A DNA stretch of 64,000 nucleotides, from NCBI RefSeq assembly GCF_000503895.1, contig NC_022997.1:3289821-3353820 (forward strand). Reading direction: 5' to 3'. This DNA is from Hyphomicrobium nitrativorans NL23 (lineage in GTDB: Bacteria > Pseudomonadota > Alphaproteobacteria > Rhizobiales > Hyphomicrobiaceae). The position numbers and the translations under genes are program-made. Each line of letters opens with the position of its first letter. Positions within the stretch are counted from its first letter, which is position 1. Below the pieces are notes generated by a model. That model was not told the DNA's origin and ran no database searches. It saw only the letters and a program-made list of their open reading frames with translations. This document shows positions 41,034 through 51,663 of the stretch, one piece after another.

Positions 41034-42101
41034 CTATGCCGATCTCAGGATTTCGAGAACGCCCGCGACGGCGACGACCATCGCCAGCGAGAGCGGCAAA
41101 AACACCTTCCAGCCGAGGCGCATCAACTGGTCGTAGCGATAGCGCGGCACCATGGCTTTGACCATCGCGAACATGAAGAACATGAACACGACCTTGATCC
41201 CGAACCAGAAGATGCCGGGCACGAGATTGAGCGGCCAGATGTCGAGCGGCGGCAGCCAGCCGCCGAGAAACAGGATCGTCGCGAGCGCGCACATCGTGAC
41301 GATGGCCACGTACTCGCCCAACATGAAAAGGAGATAGGGCGTCGAGGAATACTCGACCATGAAGCCCGCGACGAGTTCGCTCTCGGCCTCCACGAGATCG
41401 AAAGGCGGGCGGTTCGTCTCGGCCAGTGCGGAGATGAAGAACATCACGAACATCGGCAGCAGCGGCAGCCAATGCCAATCGAGCGCGGAGGCGGGAAGGC
41501 CCACCCACGTGCCGAGGCCCGTGTTCTGCGCCGTCACAATGGCCGCGAGGTTGAGCGAACCCACGAGCAACAGCACCGTGATGACGACGAAGCCGAGCGA
41601 GACCTCGTAGGAGATCATCTGCGCCGCCGAGCGGAGGCTCGACATGAACGGATACTTCGAGTTCGACGCCCAACCGCCCATGATGACGCCGTAGACGCCG
41701 AGCGAGGAGATGGCGAGAATGTAGAGGACGCCCACGTTGAGGTCGGCAATGACCCACGTCCCCCAACTGTTCTGATTCATCGGAATCACGGCCCAGGCCG
41801 CGAGCGCGCACAGCGACATCACCACCGGCGCCAGCAGGAAGACGCCCTTGTCGGCACCGGCGGGGATCACCGGCTCCTTGAAGACGAATTTCAACAGGTC
41901 GGCGAAGGACTGGAACAGACCGAAGGGGCCCACGACGTTGGGCCCCTTGCGCATCTGGACGGCAGCCCAGACCTTGCGGTCCATGAGCAGCAGGAAGGCA
42001 ATACACACGAGCAGGCCCACGATCACCAGGAGCGACAGCCCCACGGCAATGGCAAGCCAAAGCGCGTAATCCAAGAAGGTCGAGATCGTCTCGTCCGACA
42101 T
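41034..42101 (-). CDS. nuoH: NADH-quinone oxidoreductase subunit H
   Basis: A 355-residue, 8-helix subunit forming part of the quinone site. [40 protein letters not shown] and [17 protein letters not shown] are invariant family segments. It follows nuoG after 19 bases. Confidence 0.98.
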   Translation of the reverse strand: MSDETISTFLDYALWLAIAVGLSLLVIVGLLVCIAFLLLMDRKVWAAVQMRKGPNVVGPFGLFQSFADLLKFVFKEPVIPAGADKGVFLLAPVVMSLCALAAWAVIPMNQNSWGTWVIADLNVGVLYILAISSLGVYGVIMGGWASNSKYPFMSSLRSAAQMISYEVSLGFVVITVLLLVGSLNLAAIVTAQNTGLGTWVGLPASALDWHWLPLLPMFVMFFISALAETNRPPFDLVEAESELVAGFMVEYSSTPYLLFMLGEYVAIVTMCALATILFLGGWLPPLDIWPLNLVPGIFWFGIKVVFMFFMFAMVKAMVPRYRYDQLMRLGWKVFLPLSLAMVVAVAGVLEILRSA

Positions 42102-42120
42102 CGTGCCCTCTGCCCCTTCC

Positions 42121-44235
42121 CTATTCCGCCGCCGCCAAGCTGGCGGGCCTGCCCGCTTGCTTGGTCAGCGCGCTCATCTCCGCCATCACGGCCGACGCGC
42201 GCGCAATCGGATTCGTCAGATAGAAATCCCGGACGGCCGTCCGGAACGGTTCGTCCTTGATGGCGGCTTTGTCACCCGCCAGCGCGGCGAGCGCATCGGC
42301 CGGCGCATGCGCCACGCGGTCGAGGGCTGCCAGCGCTGGCGCGGCCTTGTACATCGCGGCGCGTAGCGCTTCGAGCGTGTCATAAGGCAGCGTGTGGCCC
42401 GTGAGCGCCGAGAGGGCGCGAACGATGGTCCAGTCCTCCCGCGCCAGGCCCGGCGGGAACACGGCGCGTGCCGTCACCTGCGCGCGGCCTTCGGTGTTGA
42501 CGTAGGTCGCGCTCTTTTCCGTGTAGGCCGCGCCGGGGAAGATGACGTCGGCCCGATGGGCCCCGGCGTCGCCGTGGCTGCCTTGGTAGACGACGAACGC
42601 GGAGCCCAGCGCGTTCGTGTCGATGTCGTCGGCACCGAGCAGGAACAGGACGGAAAGTTCGCCCTTGCCTGCAGCCGCAACGAAGCTCTCGACATTCGTC
42701 GACGCAGGCTTTTCGGGTACGAAGCCGAGATCGAGACCCGCGACGCGCGAAGCCGCCGTGTGCAGCACGTTGAACCCGTTCCAGTCCGCGTCCTTGCCCG
42801 CCGTCGCAGCAGACGCGATGCGCGCCGCTGCGGCGAGAACCGCGCGGCCGTCTTCGCGTGCGAGAGCCGACGTTCCGACGATGACGAGCGGAGCAGCCGC
42901 ATTCTTCAGCACATCGGCGAAAGCGTGCTTGCCGTCTGCGAGCTCTGCCAGCGTGCGCCCGCCCGAACCCAGGTGCTCATACGCGTAGGTGAGGTCCACG
43001 CGTTCGCCGACGAGCCCGACCGTCAGGCCGCCTTTGCGCCAGCGCTTCCGGATGCGGGCATTGAGGACGGCGGCTTCAAGGCGCGGGTTGGTGCCGATCA
43101 GCAGAATGGCATCGGCGTTCTCGATGCCTTCGATGGTGGAATTGAAGACGTAGCTTGCGCGGCCAAGCGCGGGATCGAGCCTGACGCCGTCCTCGCGGCA
43201 ATCGACGTTGGTGGCCCCGAGGCGCGCGAACAGATCCTTGAGCGCGAACATTTCCTCAGCACCCGCGAGGGGTCCCGCCACCGCCGCGATGCGGTCGGGG
43301 TTCGCGGCCTTGAGTTTCGCGGCGACGGCGGCGAGCGCCTCGTCCCACGATGCAGGCACGAGGCGGCCGTCCTTGCGGATGTAGGGCTGATCGAGCCGCT
43401 GCGTGCGGAGGCCATCCGCGACGTGGCGCGTCTTGTCGGAGATCCACTCCTCGTTCACGGCGTCGTTGTTGCGGGGCAGGATGCGCATCACCTCGCGGCC
43501 ACGCGCATCGACGCGGATCGCGGAGCCGACCGCGTCCATCACGTCGAAAGTCTCGGTCTTGCGGAGTTCCCACGGACGCGCGTTGTGTGCCCAGGGACGA
43601 TGCGTGAGCGCACCAACGGGGCAGAGGTCGTTCACGTTCGCGCTCATCTCGGAGAGGATGCCGCGTTCGAGGTAGGTCGTGATCTCCATATCCTCGCCGC
43701 GGCCGATGGCGCCGAGTTCCTCCACGCCCGCGACCTCGGTCATGAAGCGCACACAGCGCGTGCAATGGATGCAGCGCGTCATCGCCGTCTTGATTAGCGG
43801 GCCGATGTATTTTTCCTCGACCGCGCGCTTGTTCTCCACGAAGCGCGAGCCGCCCGAGCCGTAGGCGATGGCCTGGTCCTGCAGGTCGCACTCGCCGCCC
43901 TGATCGCAGATGGGGCAATCGAGCGGGTGATTGATGAGCAGGAACTCCATCACGCCTTCGCGCGCCTTTTTCACCGTCTCGCTGCGGGTGGAGATCACCT
44001 TGGGCGAGTTGTCACGGTTGGGCGGAAGGTCGGCAACGCCCATGGCGCAGGAGGCGATGGGCTTGGGGCTGCCCTGCACCTCGACGAGACACATGCGGCA
44101 GTTGCCAGCGATCGATAGGCGCTCGTGATAGCAGAAGCGCGGGATCTCTGCGCCCGCCTGCTCGCACGCCTGAAGCAGCGTGAGGCCGTCCTCGGCTTCG
44201 ATCAGCTTGCCGTCGATGATGAGTTGCCGTGTCAT
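42121..44235 (-). CDS. nuoG: NADH-quinone oxidoreductase subunit G
   Basis: The large peripheral-arm iron-sulphur subunit, 704 residues. N-terminal 2Fe-2S site ([19 protein letters not shown]), then [15 protein letters not shown] and [10 protein letters not shown] for 4Fe-4S clusters, followed by a molybdopterin-oxidoreductase-like domain without its cofactor. It overlaps nuoF by 4 bases. Confidence 0.97.
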   Translation of the reverse strand: MTRQLIIDGKLIEAEDGLTLLQACEQAGAEIPRFCYHERLSIAGNCRMCLVEVQGSPKPIASCAMGVADLPPNRDNSPKVISTRSETVKKAREGVMEFLLINHPLDCPICDQGGECDLQDQAIAYGSGGSRFVENKRAVEEKYIGPLIKTAMTRCIHCTRCVRFMTEVAGVEELGAIGRGEDMEITTYLERGILSEMSANVNDLCPVGALTHRPWAHNARPWELRKTETFDVMDAVGSAIRVDARGREVMRILPRNNDAVNEEWISDKTRHVADGLRTQRLDQPYIRKDGRLVPASWDEALAAVAAKLKAANPDRIAAVAGPLAGAEEMFALKDLFARLGATNVDCREDGVRLDPALGRASYVFNSTIEGIENADAILLIGTNPRLEAAVLNARIRKRWRKGGLTVGLVGERVDLTYAYEHLGSGGRTLAELADGKHAFADVLKNAAAPLVIVGTSALAREDGRAVLAAAARIASAATAGKDADWNGFNVLHTAASRVAGLDLGFVPEKPASTNVESFVAAAGKGELSVLFLLGADDIDTNALGSAFVVYQGSHGDAGAHRADVIFPGAAYTEKSATYVNTEGRAQVTARAVFPPGLAREDWTIVRALSALTGHTLPYDTLEALRAAMYKAAPALAALDRVAHAPADALAALAGDKAAIKDEPFRTAVRDFYLTNPIARASAVMAEMSALTKQAGRPASLAAAE

Positions 44236-45518
44236 TCCGCGGCCTCCCGGTGCGCCGCCTGATAGGCATCGATGCGCCGCTCGATCTCAGGGCGGAAATG
44301 GCGGATGAGACCCTGCACGGGCCACGCCGCCGCATCGCCCAGCGCGCAGATGGTGTGGCCTTCGATCTGCTTCGATACATCGAACAACTTGTCGATCTCG
44401 CTCTTTTGCGCTTCGCCGCGGGCCATGCGCTCCAGGACACGCCACATCCACCCGGTGCCCTCGCGACAGGGCGTACACTGACCGCAGCTCTCGTGCTTGT
44501 AGAAATACGCGATACGCGCAATCGCCTTTACGACATCGGCGGATTTATCCAGCACGATAATGGCCGCCGTGCCGAGGCCGGACTTGAGCTTCGTCAAACT
44601 GTCGAAGTCCATGCTCAGCGTTTCGCATTCCTCGGCAGGAATGAGCGGCATGGAAGATCCACCCGGAATCACGGCGAGCAGGTTGTTCCAGCCGCCGCGC
44701 ACGCCGCCGCAATGCTCGTCGATGAGCTGGCGAAGGGGGATGCCCATTTCCTCTTCCACGACGCAGGGGCGGTTCACGTGGCCCGAGATCTGGAACAGCT
44801 TGGTGCCGGTGTTGTTGGGCAGGCCGAGCGAAGCAAACCAATGGCCGCCGCGGCGGAGGATGTCGCCCACGACGGCGATGCTCTCGACGTTATTGACCGT
44901 CGTCGGCGCGCCATAGAGGCCGACGTTTGCAGGGAACGGCGGCTTCAGGCGCGGCTGGCCCTTTCGCCCTTCCAGGCTTTCGAGCAGGGCCGTTTCCTCG
45001 CCACAGATGTAGGCGCCCGCGCCGTGCGCGATGTAGAGGTCGAAGTCCCATCCGTGGACGTTGTTCTTGCCGATGAGCTTGGCCGCATACGCCTCGTCGA
45101 TGGCGCGCTGCAGGCGCTCGCGCTCGCGGATGAACTCGCCGCGGATATAGATGTAGCTCGTATGCGCGCGCATCGCGAAGCCGGCGAGCAGTGCGCCTTC
45201 GATCAGGAGATGGGGATCGTGGCGCATGATCTCCCGGTCCTTGCAGGAGCCGGGCTCGCTCTCATCGGCGTTGATGACGAGATAAGAGGGGCGCGGATCG
45301 GCCTTCGGCATGAAGCTCCACTTGAGCCCCGTGGGAAAGCCCGCCCCGCCGCGCCCGCGCAGGCCCGACGTCTTGACCTCGGAGATGATCCAGTCGTGGC
45401 CCTTGTCGATGAAGAACTTCGTGCCATCCCAGGCGCCCCGCTTGCGTGCTCCGTCGAGCCCGGAATCGTGGACACCGTAGAGATTGCGGAAGATCCGATC
45501 CTTGTCCTCAAGCAGCAT
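44232..45518 (-). CDS. nuoF: NADH-quinone oxidoreductase subunit F
   Basis: A 428-residue NADH- and FMN-binding subunit. [15 protein letters not shown] (NADH/FMN), [15 protein letters not shown] and the 4Fe-4S site [17 protein letters not shown] are intact. ATG 45518 begins the canonical [15 protein letters not shown]; longer in-frame starts would run into nuoE. Its ribosome site overlaps the nuoE stop. Confidence 0.97.
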   Translation of the reverse strand: MLLEDKDRIFRNLYGVHDSGLDGARKRGAWDGTKFFIDKGHDWIISEVKTSGLRGRGGAGFPTGLKWSFMPKADPRPSYLVINADESEPGSCKDREIMRHDPHLLIEGALLAGFAMRAHTSYIYIRGEFIRERERLQRAIDEAYAAKLIGKNNVHGWDFDLYIAHGAGAYICGEETALLESLEGRKGQPRLKPPFPANVGLYGAPTTVNNVESIAVVGDILRRGGHWFASLGLPNNTGTKLFQISGHVNRPCVVEEEMGIPLRQLIDEHCGGVRGGWNNLLAVIPGGSSMPLIPAEECETLSMDFDSLTKLKSGLGTAAIIVLDKSADVVKAIARIAYFYKHESCGQCTPCREGTGWMWRVLERMARGEAQKSEIDKLFDVSKQIEGHTICALGDAAAWPVQGLIRHFRPEIERRIDAYQAAHREAAE

Positions 45519-45525
45519 GGACGGG

Positions 45526-46230
45526 CTATCCCTTAGATTTGTCGCTCTGGCCGGAGGCGGCGCTGCCGCCTTCTGCGAGTTCCGGGAAGCGGTCGCGCCA
45601 GCTTCCGATCGCCGATCCGTCATAGAGAGTGGGATCGACCAGCGTCGTCGGCGGGCCCTCGGGAGACGAACTCACCCGGCCCGCCTGCGATCCCGGTTGC
45701 GGCTTGCTGCCCCGCTCGAAGGCGGAGATCAGTTTTTCCAGCGCTTCCGGCGCCAGATCCTCGTACGTGTCCTTCCAGACCTGCACCATCGGCGCGTTCG
45801 CGCAGCAGCCCAGGCACTCCACCTCTTCCCAAGACAGGGAGCCGTCCTCCGAGAGCCCATGAGGCTCTTCGGAAATGCGGCGTTTGCAGACCTCGACCAG
45901 GGCTTCCGCGCCGCGCAGCATGCACGGCGTCGTGCCGCAAACCTGGATGTGCGCCTTGGACCCGACGGGCGAAAGCTGGAACATCGTGTAGAAGGTCGCG
46001 ACCTCATACGCACGGATATAGGCAACGCCCAGCATGTCCGCCACGTAGCGAAGCGCGGGCTCGGGCAGCCAGCCGTTCGACTGCTCCTGTGCGCGCCAGA
46101 GCAGCGGTATAATTGCAGATGCCTGCTTATCTTCCGGATACTTCGCGATCGTCTCGGTCGCCCAGGCCATATTTTCAGGCGTGAACGCGAAATCGTGCGG
46201 CTGGTCTGGATGAAGGCGACGGACGGCCAT
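45526..46230 (-). CDS. nuoE: NADH-quinone oxidoreductase subunit E
   Basis: A 234-residue thioredoxin-fold subunit with the 2Fe-2S cluster N1a, bound by CGTTPCML and CLGCCANAP. The C-terminal 60 or so residues (from about [13 protein letters not shown]) are a polar extension common in alphaproteobacteria. It is the first nuo gene of this block; nuoA, B, C and D are not upstream. Confidence 0.96.
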   Translation of the reverse strand: MAVRRLHPDQPHDFAFTPENMAWATETIAKYPEDKQASAIIPLLWRAQEQSNGWLPEPALRYVADMLGVAYIRAYEVATFYTMFQLSPVGSKAHIQVCGTTPCMLRGAEALVEVCKRRISEEPHGLSEDGSLSWEEVECLGCCANAPMVQVWKDTYEDLAPEALEKLISAFERGSKPQPGSQAGRVSSSPEGPPTTLVDPTLYDGSAIGSWRDRFPELAEGGSAASGQSDKSKG

Positions 46231-46445
46231 AGCATGGCTCCCTGAGCGGCGAGACCCGCGGGGATACAGGAAGCAGCACGGATAAGATCTGAGCCGGCTA
46301 TGGCCCGATCATCCGCGGCCTCTCCATGCTACACCCCCGCTCTGGTCGTCCTGTTCCACTACGTCTATCGCAGCGCGAAAGCAAGCGCGCACGGCAGCGC
46401 TCCCCACCAAGGCAGGCCTCAAAAAGTCACATCGCTTGACCTTCG
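46231..46445. other. Probable promoter region of the nuoE-N block
   Basis: A 215-base gap between nuoE and an unrelated small membrane-protein gene read in the same direction. Because nuoA-D are absent, a promoter for nuoE-N is expected here. I see no clear sigma-70 hexamers and no FNR-like box. Confidence 0.35.
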
Positions 46446-46793
46446 TCAGGTGAGAGGCGCGCTTAGCCAACCGGAAACGAGGAGGACGGCCGCAATCGGC
46501 GCGAGAAACAGCGAGATCTGCGAGCCGACGCGCAGAAAGCCGGTCCAAAAAACGGCGAGCAGCACGCCGAACAGCACGATCACCCAGCCGCCGCCGTCGT
46601 CGAGACCGCGGCTCGTCGCGAACCATACCGCAATTCCGGCGGATGCGAGACCGAAGAGCACCGGCACGGCGGGGAAATCGATCTGTAGAGCGCCCATCGG
46701 CCACCCGTGACGGTGGGCAAAGTAGCTATACGTCGCAAGCGAGAGGCCCCATCCAAGCGCGGCGACGGCCAATAAAAACAGATTGTCGAACAT
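46446..46793 (-). CDS. Small four-helix membrane protein of unknown function
   Basis: A 115-residue protein with four hydrophobic segments (LFLLAVAALGWGLSLATYSY; VPVLFGLASAGIAVWFAT; WVIVLFGVLLAVFWTGFL; LFLAPIAAVLLVSGWL). No recognised family. It lies upstream of nuoE on the same strand, separated by 215 bp, and diverges from ffs. Confidence 0.6.
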   Translation of the reverse strand: MFDNLFLLAVAALGWGLSLATYSYFAHRHGWPMGALQIDFPAVPVLFGLASAGIAVWFATSRGLDDGGGWVIVLFGVLLAVFWTGFLRVGSQISLFLAPIAAVLLVSGWLSAPLT

Positions 46794-46964
46794 AACGCGG
46801 GTTCCCCTCCCTCAGTCTGTTGTGCGGATTGTTGCAATATTTCTGTCCGTTCACCAGCCTAAGTTAAGAAGCCGGTTAAAGGCAAAGCGGGCTTCCCCCA
46901 GGCATTTTGCGCATGCGGCACCTGAAGCCTTGCCACCCCTTTGGAGAGACGCCATATTCCGCCC

Positions 46965-47060
46965 CGGAGGCTGGCGGCGGACGAGTACGTCGCCAACCGG
47001 GTCAGGTCCGGAAGGAAGCAGCCCTAACGACAGGTGCACGGGTCGTTCGTCAGTCTCTAT
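46965..47060 (+). ncRNA. ffs: Signal recognition particle RNA (4.5S), small bacterial type
   Basis: The universally conserved SRP core GGTCAGGTCCGGAAGGAAGC lies at 47000-47019, followed by AGCC. The flanks pair as a long hairpin: GAGGCTGGCG near 46967 with CGTCAGTCTC near 47048. It binds Ffh for membrane-protein targeting. Ends are approximate. The position just before dnaX matches many alphaproteobacteria. Confidence 0.92.
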
Positions 47061-47063
47061 ATT

Positions 47064-47222
47064 CGCTCACGGGCGCTGATCGGATTGCCAACAGGCAATC
47101 CGGCGCCCTCCACGGGGGCGGTGCATTTGCGCCGGGTCGCCTTGCTCCCGAGCCCCTTCGGGGGCTGTTTGTTCGGCGGCACTGGCCGCGTGTCGCCTTG
47201 CTCCCGGGCCCCTTCGGGGCCT
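47064..47222. repeat. GC-rich repeat R3, copy 1, between ffs and dnaX
   Basis: Begins CGCTCACGGGC and contains TTGCGCCGGGTCGC and TTGCTCCCG, as does 58793-58892. Within it, TCGCCTTGCTCCCG occurs twice (near 47138 and 47194), each followed by a GCCCCTTCGGGG-type hairpin. It fills the gap between ffs and dnaX. Confidence 0.65.
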
Positions 47223-47245
47223 AAGTAGAGCGAAAGAGGCGGGCG

Positions 47246-49093
47246 ATGGCGAAGAAGAAATCCGAGGACACGAGTCAGGTTGAGGGCAGCGCCGCGGCGG
47301 CGAAGCCCTATGTTGTGCTCGCGCGCAAATATCGCCCGCAGACCTTCGACGATCTGATCGGCCAGGAAACGATGGTGCAGACGCTGCGCAACGCGTTTGC
47401 GGCGGGGCGGATCGCGCACGGGTTCATGCTGACGGGCGTGCGCGGCGTGGGCAAGACCACGACGGCGCGCATTCTCGCTCGCGCGCTCAACTACGAGACC
47501 GACACCGTCGACAAGCCGACCATCGACATGCCGTCACCCGGGCGGCACTGCATCGAGATCATGGAGAGCCGGCATCCCGACGTGATCGAGATGGACGCCG
47601 CCTCCAACACCGGCGTCGACAACATCCGCGAAATCATCGAGAGCGCCCGCTACCGGCCGCTCGCGGCGCGCACCAAAGTCTTCATCATCGACGAGGTGCA
47701 CATGCTCTCGAAGGGCGCGTTCAACGCGCTCCTGAAGACGCTCGAAGAGCCGCCGGGGCATGTGAAGTTCATTTTCGCGACGACGGAAGTGCGCAAGGTG
47801 CCGGTGACGGTGCTGTCGCGCTGCCAGCGCTTCGACCTCAGGCGGGTGGACGTGCCGCGCCTGGTGCAGCACCTCAAAAACATCGTCGCCAACGAAGGCG
47901 CCGCAGCCGACGACGACGCGCTGACGCTCATCGCGCGCGCGGCCGAGGGGTCGGTGCGCGACGCGCTGTCCATGCTGGACCAGGCCATCGCAACCGCGCT
48001 CGGGCCCACGCCGGGTGACGCCAGCACGGTCAGCGCGGACGCCGTCCGCGGCCTTCTCGGCTTGGCTGACCGGGGACGCGTTTTCGATCTGCTCGAAACG
48101 TTGGCCGCCGGCGACATCGCCACCGCGCTCAAATCTCTCGACGGGCTGATCCACGACGGAGCCGACGCCGCGCAGGTGCTGGCCGATCTCTCCGAAGCCG
48201 TGCACATCACGGCGCGCATCAAGGCCGTGGGGCCGGACGCCGCCGGCGAGGGGCTCGCGCTTGCGGAGAAGCAGCGCGCGGGCGCGCTCGGCGGTCAGCT
48301 CTCGATGGGCTTCCTCTCGCGGCTTTGGCAGATGCTGCTCAAGGGCCTGGAGGAAGCCGGCAAGGCGCCCAACCCGGTGGCCGCCGCGCAGATGGTGTTG
48401 ATCCGCATCGCGCACACCGCAGACCTGCCGCCGCCCGACGAGGTGATCCGCGCGCTCGGCGGTGCACCTGACGTGCGCCGCAGCGGTGCTCCCGCTCCCT
48501 CGCAGGCCGCCCCGGCGCCGGTTGCGACACGGACGAACGCGCCCGTCGCCTCTTACGACGACGAACCGAACGACGACCGCTTCACATTCGAAGGACTGGA
48601 GAGCGGCGAAGGACCGGAGCCCGAAAGCTTCGAAGGGTTCGAAACGGCCGACGACGACGGCGGGGAAGATCTCAGCACCGTACCGGGCGTGCCGCTCCGG
48701 CCGCTCAACACATTCACCGACATCGTCGCGCTCGCGCGCGACAAGCGCGATGCCAAGCTGACGCTCGCGCTCGAAGAAGAGGTCAGTCTCGTGCGCTTCG
48801 ATGGCGCCACGGGTGCGATCGATCTCTATCTTCTGCCCGGCGCTCCGGCGGGCCTCGCCAACGACCTGCGCGAGAAGCTGAACAAGTGGACCGGGCGGCG
48901 GTGGGTCACCATGCTCTCCAAGACGCCGGGCGAGCGTCCGCTCGGCGAAGTGCGCCGCGAGCGTGAAGCCCTCGAACGCGAAGCCCTGCGCAATCACCCG
49001 GCGGTCGCGGCCGTGCTCGAAGCGTTTCCCGACGCCGAGATCACCGTGTGGCCGCTCGACAGCATTCCCGACGACGACAGCGCAACGGGCTGA
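47246..49093 (+). CDS. dnaX: DNA polymerase III subunits gamma and tau
   Basis: A 615-residue clamp-loader ATPase. VLARKYRPQTFDDLIGQE, Walker A GVRGVGKTTTA, IIDEVHMLSKGAFNALLKTL (Walker B) and LSRCQRFDLRR identify it. An acidic Pro/Ala linker (about 410-490) separates the ATPase core from a C-terminal tau domain that should bind DnaE and DnaB. I see no obvious A6 slippery site, so a separate gamma form is not indicated. Confidence 0.96.
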   Translation: MAKKKSEDTSQVEGSAAAAKPYVVLARKYRPQTFDDLIGQETMVQTLRNAFAAGRIAHGFMLTGVRGVGKTTTARILARALNYETDTVDKPTIDMPSPGRHCIEIMESRHPDVIEMDAASNTGVDNIREIIESARYRPLAARTKVFIIDEVHMLSKGAFNALLKTLEEPPGHVKFIFATTEVRKVPVTVLSRCQRFDLRRVDVPRLVQHLKNIVANEGAAADDDALTLIARAAEGSVRDALSMLDQAIATALGPTPGDASTVSADAVRGLLGLADRGRVFDLLETLAAGDIATALKSLDGLIHDGADAAQVLADLSEAVHITARIKAVGPDAAGEGLALAEKQRAGALGGQLSMGFLSRLWQMLLKGLEEAGKAPNPVAAAQMVLIRIAHTADLPPPDEVIRALGGAPDVRRSGAPAPSQAAPAPVATRTNAPVASYDDEPNDDRFTFEGLESGEGPEPESFEGFETADDDGGEDLSTVPGVPLRPLNTFTDIVALARDKRDAKLTLALEEEVSLVRFDGATGAIDLYLLPGAPAGLANDLREKLNKWTGRRWVTMLSKTPGERPLGEVRREREALEREALRNHPAVAAVLEAFPDAEITVWPLDSIPDDDSATG

Positions 49094-49281
49094 GACGGGC
49101 GCACACTCTAGATCCGCCCAAACATCAAGCATTTCGCTCACGCTTTGAGCACAATCGGGAACGGCTCCCGATTTTCGCCGAACCCTTCCGTTGCCGTTCC
49201 GCTGCTTCAACCCGCGATGTTATAGCCTTTCATCCCGCCGCTCCTCGAAGGGCCGGCGGAAGAGCATCCAGGGAGACACAT

Positions 49282-49536
49282 ATGCGCTCACTCGCACTTT
49301 CTGCCGTCGCGCTGGCGTTCGTATCCGGCGCCGCGTTCGCCGCCTCGGAAGGCAAGTTCTCGCAAGCCACCGTGAACGGCATCACAAAGTCGCTCGAAGC
49401 GGACGGCTGCAAGCTCGGCGAGATCCACTCCGGCGACGGCTTCTACACCATCGCGGGCTCGACATGCGCCGACGGCACGTACGACGTCACCGTCGACACC
49501 GATTTCAAGATCACCGACAAGAAGAAGAAAGACTGA
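49282..49536 (+). CDS. Small secreted protein, PepSY-like
   Basis: An 84-residue protein. ATG 49282, with AGGGAG upstream, opens a signal peptide (MRSLALSAVALAFVSGAAFA, then AS). The mature 62 residues have a helix-strand layout with two cysteines (DGCKLGEI and GSTCADGTYDV) and a lysine-rich end. The pattern is like a minimal PepSY domain, but this is tentative. It lies between dnaX and ybaB and has its own terminator. Confidence 0.65.
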   Translation: MRSLALSAVALAFVSGAAFAASEGKFSQATVNGITKSLEADGCKLGEIHSGDGFYTIAGSTCADGTYDVTVDTDFKITDKKKKD

Positions 49537-49542
49537 TCAATT

Positions 49543-49570
49543 AGGCCGGGCTCAAAACCCGGCCTTTTTT
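49543..49570 (+). terminator. Rho-independent terminator after the small secreted protein gene
   Basis: Stem AGGCCGGG (49543-49550) with 49558-49565, followed by a T-run. Confidence 0.9.
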
Positions 49571-49664
49571 GTTTCGTACGCAAGCTGCGGGAAGCTTCAG
49601 ATAAGGGGCGTTGGAACTCGTGGAGGGCCTGCGCATTGGCGCCGGGGGCGCAGTCGCGCCCCGA

Positions 49665-49690
49665 GCCGAAGCTGCCGGTGCAGCTTCGGC
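49665..49690 (+). other. Hairpin upstream of ybaB
   Basis: A perfect 10-bp stem GCCGAAGCTG (49665-49674) with 49681-49690 and no T-run, 130 bases before ybaB. It could be part of the ybaB leader; no function can be assigned. Confidence 0.4.
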
Positions 49691-49818
49691 TGGAAGCAAG
49701 CGTATACGATATCATCGCCTTTGATCGCTCCTCGCCCAGCGGTGCGGCGATAACGCGATGCGCCAGCGGGTAAATTCCTTTAGACTCCCGGCAAACGCAA
49801 AAAGGGAGACGAGCAGGC

Positions 49819-50139
49819 ATGAAAGACCTGATGGGCATGATGAAGCAGGTCAAGGACATGCAGGAGCGGATGCAGCGCCTGCAGGACGAACTCGCCTCCA
49901 TGGAAGTGACAGGCGCGGCGGGCGGCGGCCTCGTGTCCGTCACACTGAACGGCAAAGGCGATTTCCAGCGAGTCAAAATCGACCCGTCGCTGATGAAGCC
50001 TGAGGAAGCCGAAATCGTCGAAGACCTCATCATCGCAGCCGCGGCGGACGCCAAGGCCAAGGTCGAGGCGACGCTCCAGGAAAAAATGAGCGAGATGACC
50101 GGCGGGCTGCCCTTGCCGCCCGGTTTGAAGCTTTTTTGA
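49819..50139 (+). CDS. ybaB: YbaB/EbfC family nucleoid-associated protein
   Basis: A 106-residue DNA-binding protein. [20 protein letters not shown], then [20 protein letters not shown] and a conserved ending [12 protein letters not shown] are diagnostic. It normally sits between dnaX and recR; here a small secreted-protein gene precedes it and recR does not follow. Confidence 0.95.
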   Translation: MKDLMGMMKQVKDMQERMQRLQDELASMEVTGAAGGGLVSVTLNGKGDFQRVKIDPSLMKPEEAEIVEDLIIAAAADAKAKVEATLQEKMSEMTGGLPLPPGLKLF

Positions 50140-50320
50140 CAATCCGCGCCTTTCCCTAGAAAAATTCTTTACGCGCGCCGGACCTCGCGCCGCGACGCGC
50201 TGTTGAAAATCTTGCCGTTGTGCCCTATCTGCGAGCGCCTGTCCGGCGTGCAGCCGCACCCGGACGCTTTGTCATGCTTTACGGCGTTCGGGCTCACAGC
50301 ATTCGGAAGGGAGCTTCATT

Positions 50321-51535
50321 TTGGACAGCGTCTTGATCATTGGGGCCGGTGCGGCCGGGTCTGTCACCGCGCAGAAGTGCGCGATGAACCGCGACGTCTT
50401 CAAAAAGGTGCATCTCGCTTCGCGCCGCCTCGAAAGCTGCGAGAAGGTGGCGGCGCGCTGCGTCAGCCCCATCGAAATCAGTCAGGTGGACGCCGACAAC
50501 GTCGACGAGACGGTGGCCCTGATCGAGCGGGTGAAGCCCGATCTCGTGATCAACATGGCGCTGCCGTACCAGGATCTTCCGATCATGGATGCGTGCCTCA
50601 AGACCGGCGTGCATTATATGGACACGGCCAACTACGAGCCGCGCGACGTCGCGAAGTTCGAATATTCGTGGCAGTGGGCCTATCACGATCGCTATGCGGA
50701 GCGCGGCATCCTGGGCGTGCTCGGCTGCGGCTTCGATCCGGGCGTCTCGAACATCTTCTGCGCCTACGCGCAGGAGCACCTGTTCGACACCATCGAGACC
50801 ATCGACATCATCGACTGCAACGACGGCAGCCACGGCAAGTCGTTCGCGACCAACTTCAATCCGGAGATCAACCTCCGCGAGGTGACGCAGCGCGGCAAAT
50901 ACTGGAAGAATGGCGAGTGGATCGACATCGATCCGCTTTCGATCTCGACCATGATCGACTACCCGGAGGTCGGCCCGCGCAAGAGCTACCTCATCTATCA
51001 CGAGGAGGAGGAAAGCCTCGTCCGCAACATCAAGGGCCTCAAGCAGATCCGCTTCTGGATGACGTTCTCCGAGAACTACATCAAGCACCTCGACGTGCTG
51101 CAGAGCGTGGGCATGACGCGCATCGACCCCGTCATGTACAAGGGCACGCCGGTGATCCCGATGGAGTTCCTGAAGGAGCTGCTGCCGCCGCCGTCATCGC
51201 TCGGCGAGAACTACACGGGCCGCACCTCCATCGGCTGCGTGATCGACGGCACGAAGGACGGCAAGCGCAAGACAGTGCTGATCTATAACGTCTGCGACCA
51301 CGCCGAGAGTTACAAGGAGACAGGCGCGCAGGCCGTGTCCTACACGACGGGCGTGCCGCCGGTGGTGGGCGCGATCCAGATGTTCCAGGGCGCATGGACC
51401 GGCAACGGCGTATTGAACGTGGAACAGCTTCCCTCGAAGCCGTTCCTCGACGAACTCGCCAAGCAGGGGCTGCCCTGGCACGTGAAAGAGATCACGCCCG
51501 ACGATCAGGCGGAGCTGTTCGCGGTTAAGAGTTGA
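50321..51535 (+). CDS. Carboxy(nor)spermidine dehydrogenase (saccharopine dehydrogenase family)
   Basis: A 404-residue NAD(P)H enzyme. The Rossmann loop LIIGAGAAGSVTAQKCA opens the protein, and CGFDPGVSNIFCAYAQEHLF is typical of the carboxynorspermidine synthase group. It condenses a diamine (putrescine or diaminopropane) with aspartate semialdehyde. The decarboxylase for the next step is 2.4 kb downstream (53894-55042), which strongly supports the role over lysine metabolism. The start is TTG 50321, with GGAAGGGA 8-9 bases upstream; no ATG precedes the Rossmann motif in frame. Confidence 0.88.
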   Translation: MDSVLIIGAGAAGSVTAQKCAMNRDVFKKVHLASRRLESCEKVAARCVSPIEISQVDADNVDETVALIERVKPDLVINMALPYQDLPIMDACLKTGVHYMDTANYEPRDVAKFEYSWQWAYHDRYAERGILGVLGCGFDPGVSNIFCAYAQEHLFDTIETIDIIDCNDGSHGKSFATNFNPEINLREVTQRGKYWKNGEWIDIDPLSISTMIDYPEVGPRKSYLIYHEEEESLVRNIKGLKQIRFWMTFSENYIKHLDVLQSVGMTRIDPVMYKGTPVIPMEFLKELLPPPSSLGENYTGRTSIGCVIDGTKDGKRKTVLIYNVCDHAESYKETGAQAVSYTTGVPPVVGAIQMFQGAWTGNGVLNVEQLPSKPFLDELAKQGLPWHVKEITPDDQAELFAVKS

Positions 51536-51560
51536 TCGGCTGACATAGTCTGATTTTTCG

Positions 51561-51596
51561 TGCCCGGAGCGGCTTGCAGCTCCGGGCATTTTTTTG
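51561..51596 (+). terminator. Rho-independent terminator after carboxyspermidine dehydrogenase
   Basis: A 10-bp stem TGCCCGGAGC (51561-51570) with 51579-51588, followed by a run of T. It separates this gene from the next, so the polyamine genes are not one operon. Confidence 0.9.
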
Positions 51597-51663
51597 TTCC
51601 CTTCGCTGAGCTTTCCCGCTCAGATGCCGCGAGGGCGCGGCACCATATTCTGTGGGGACGATC

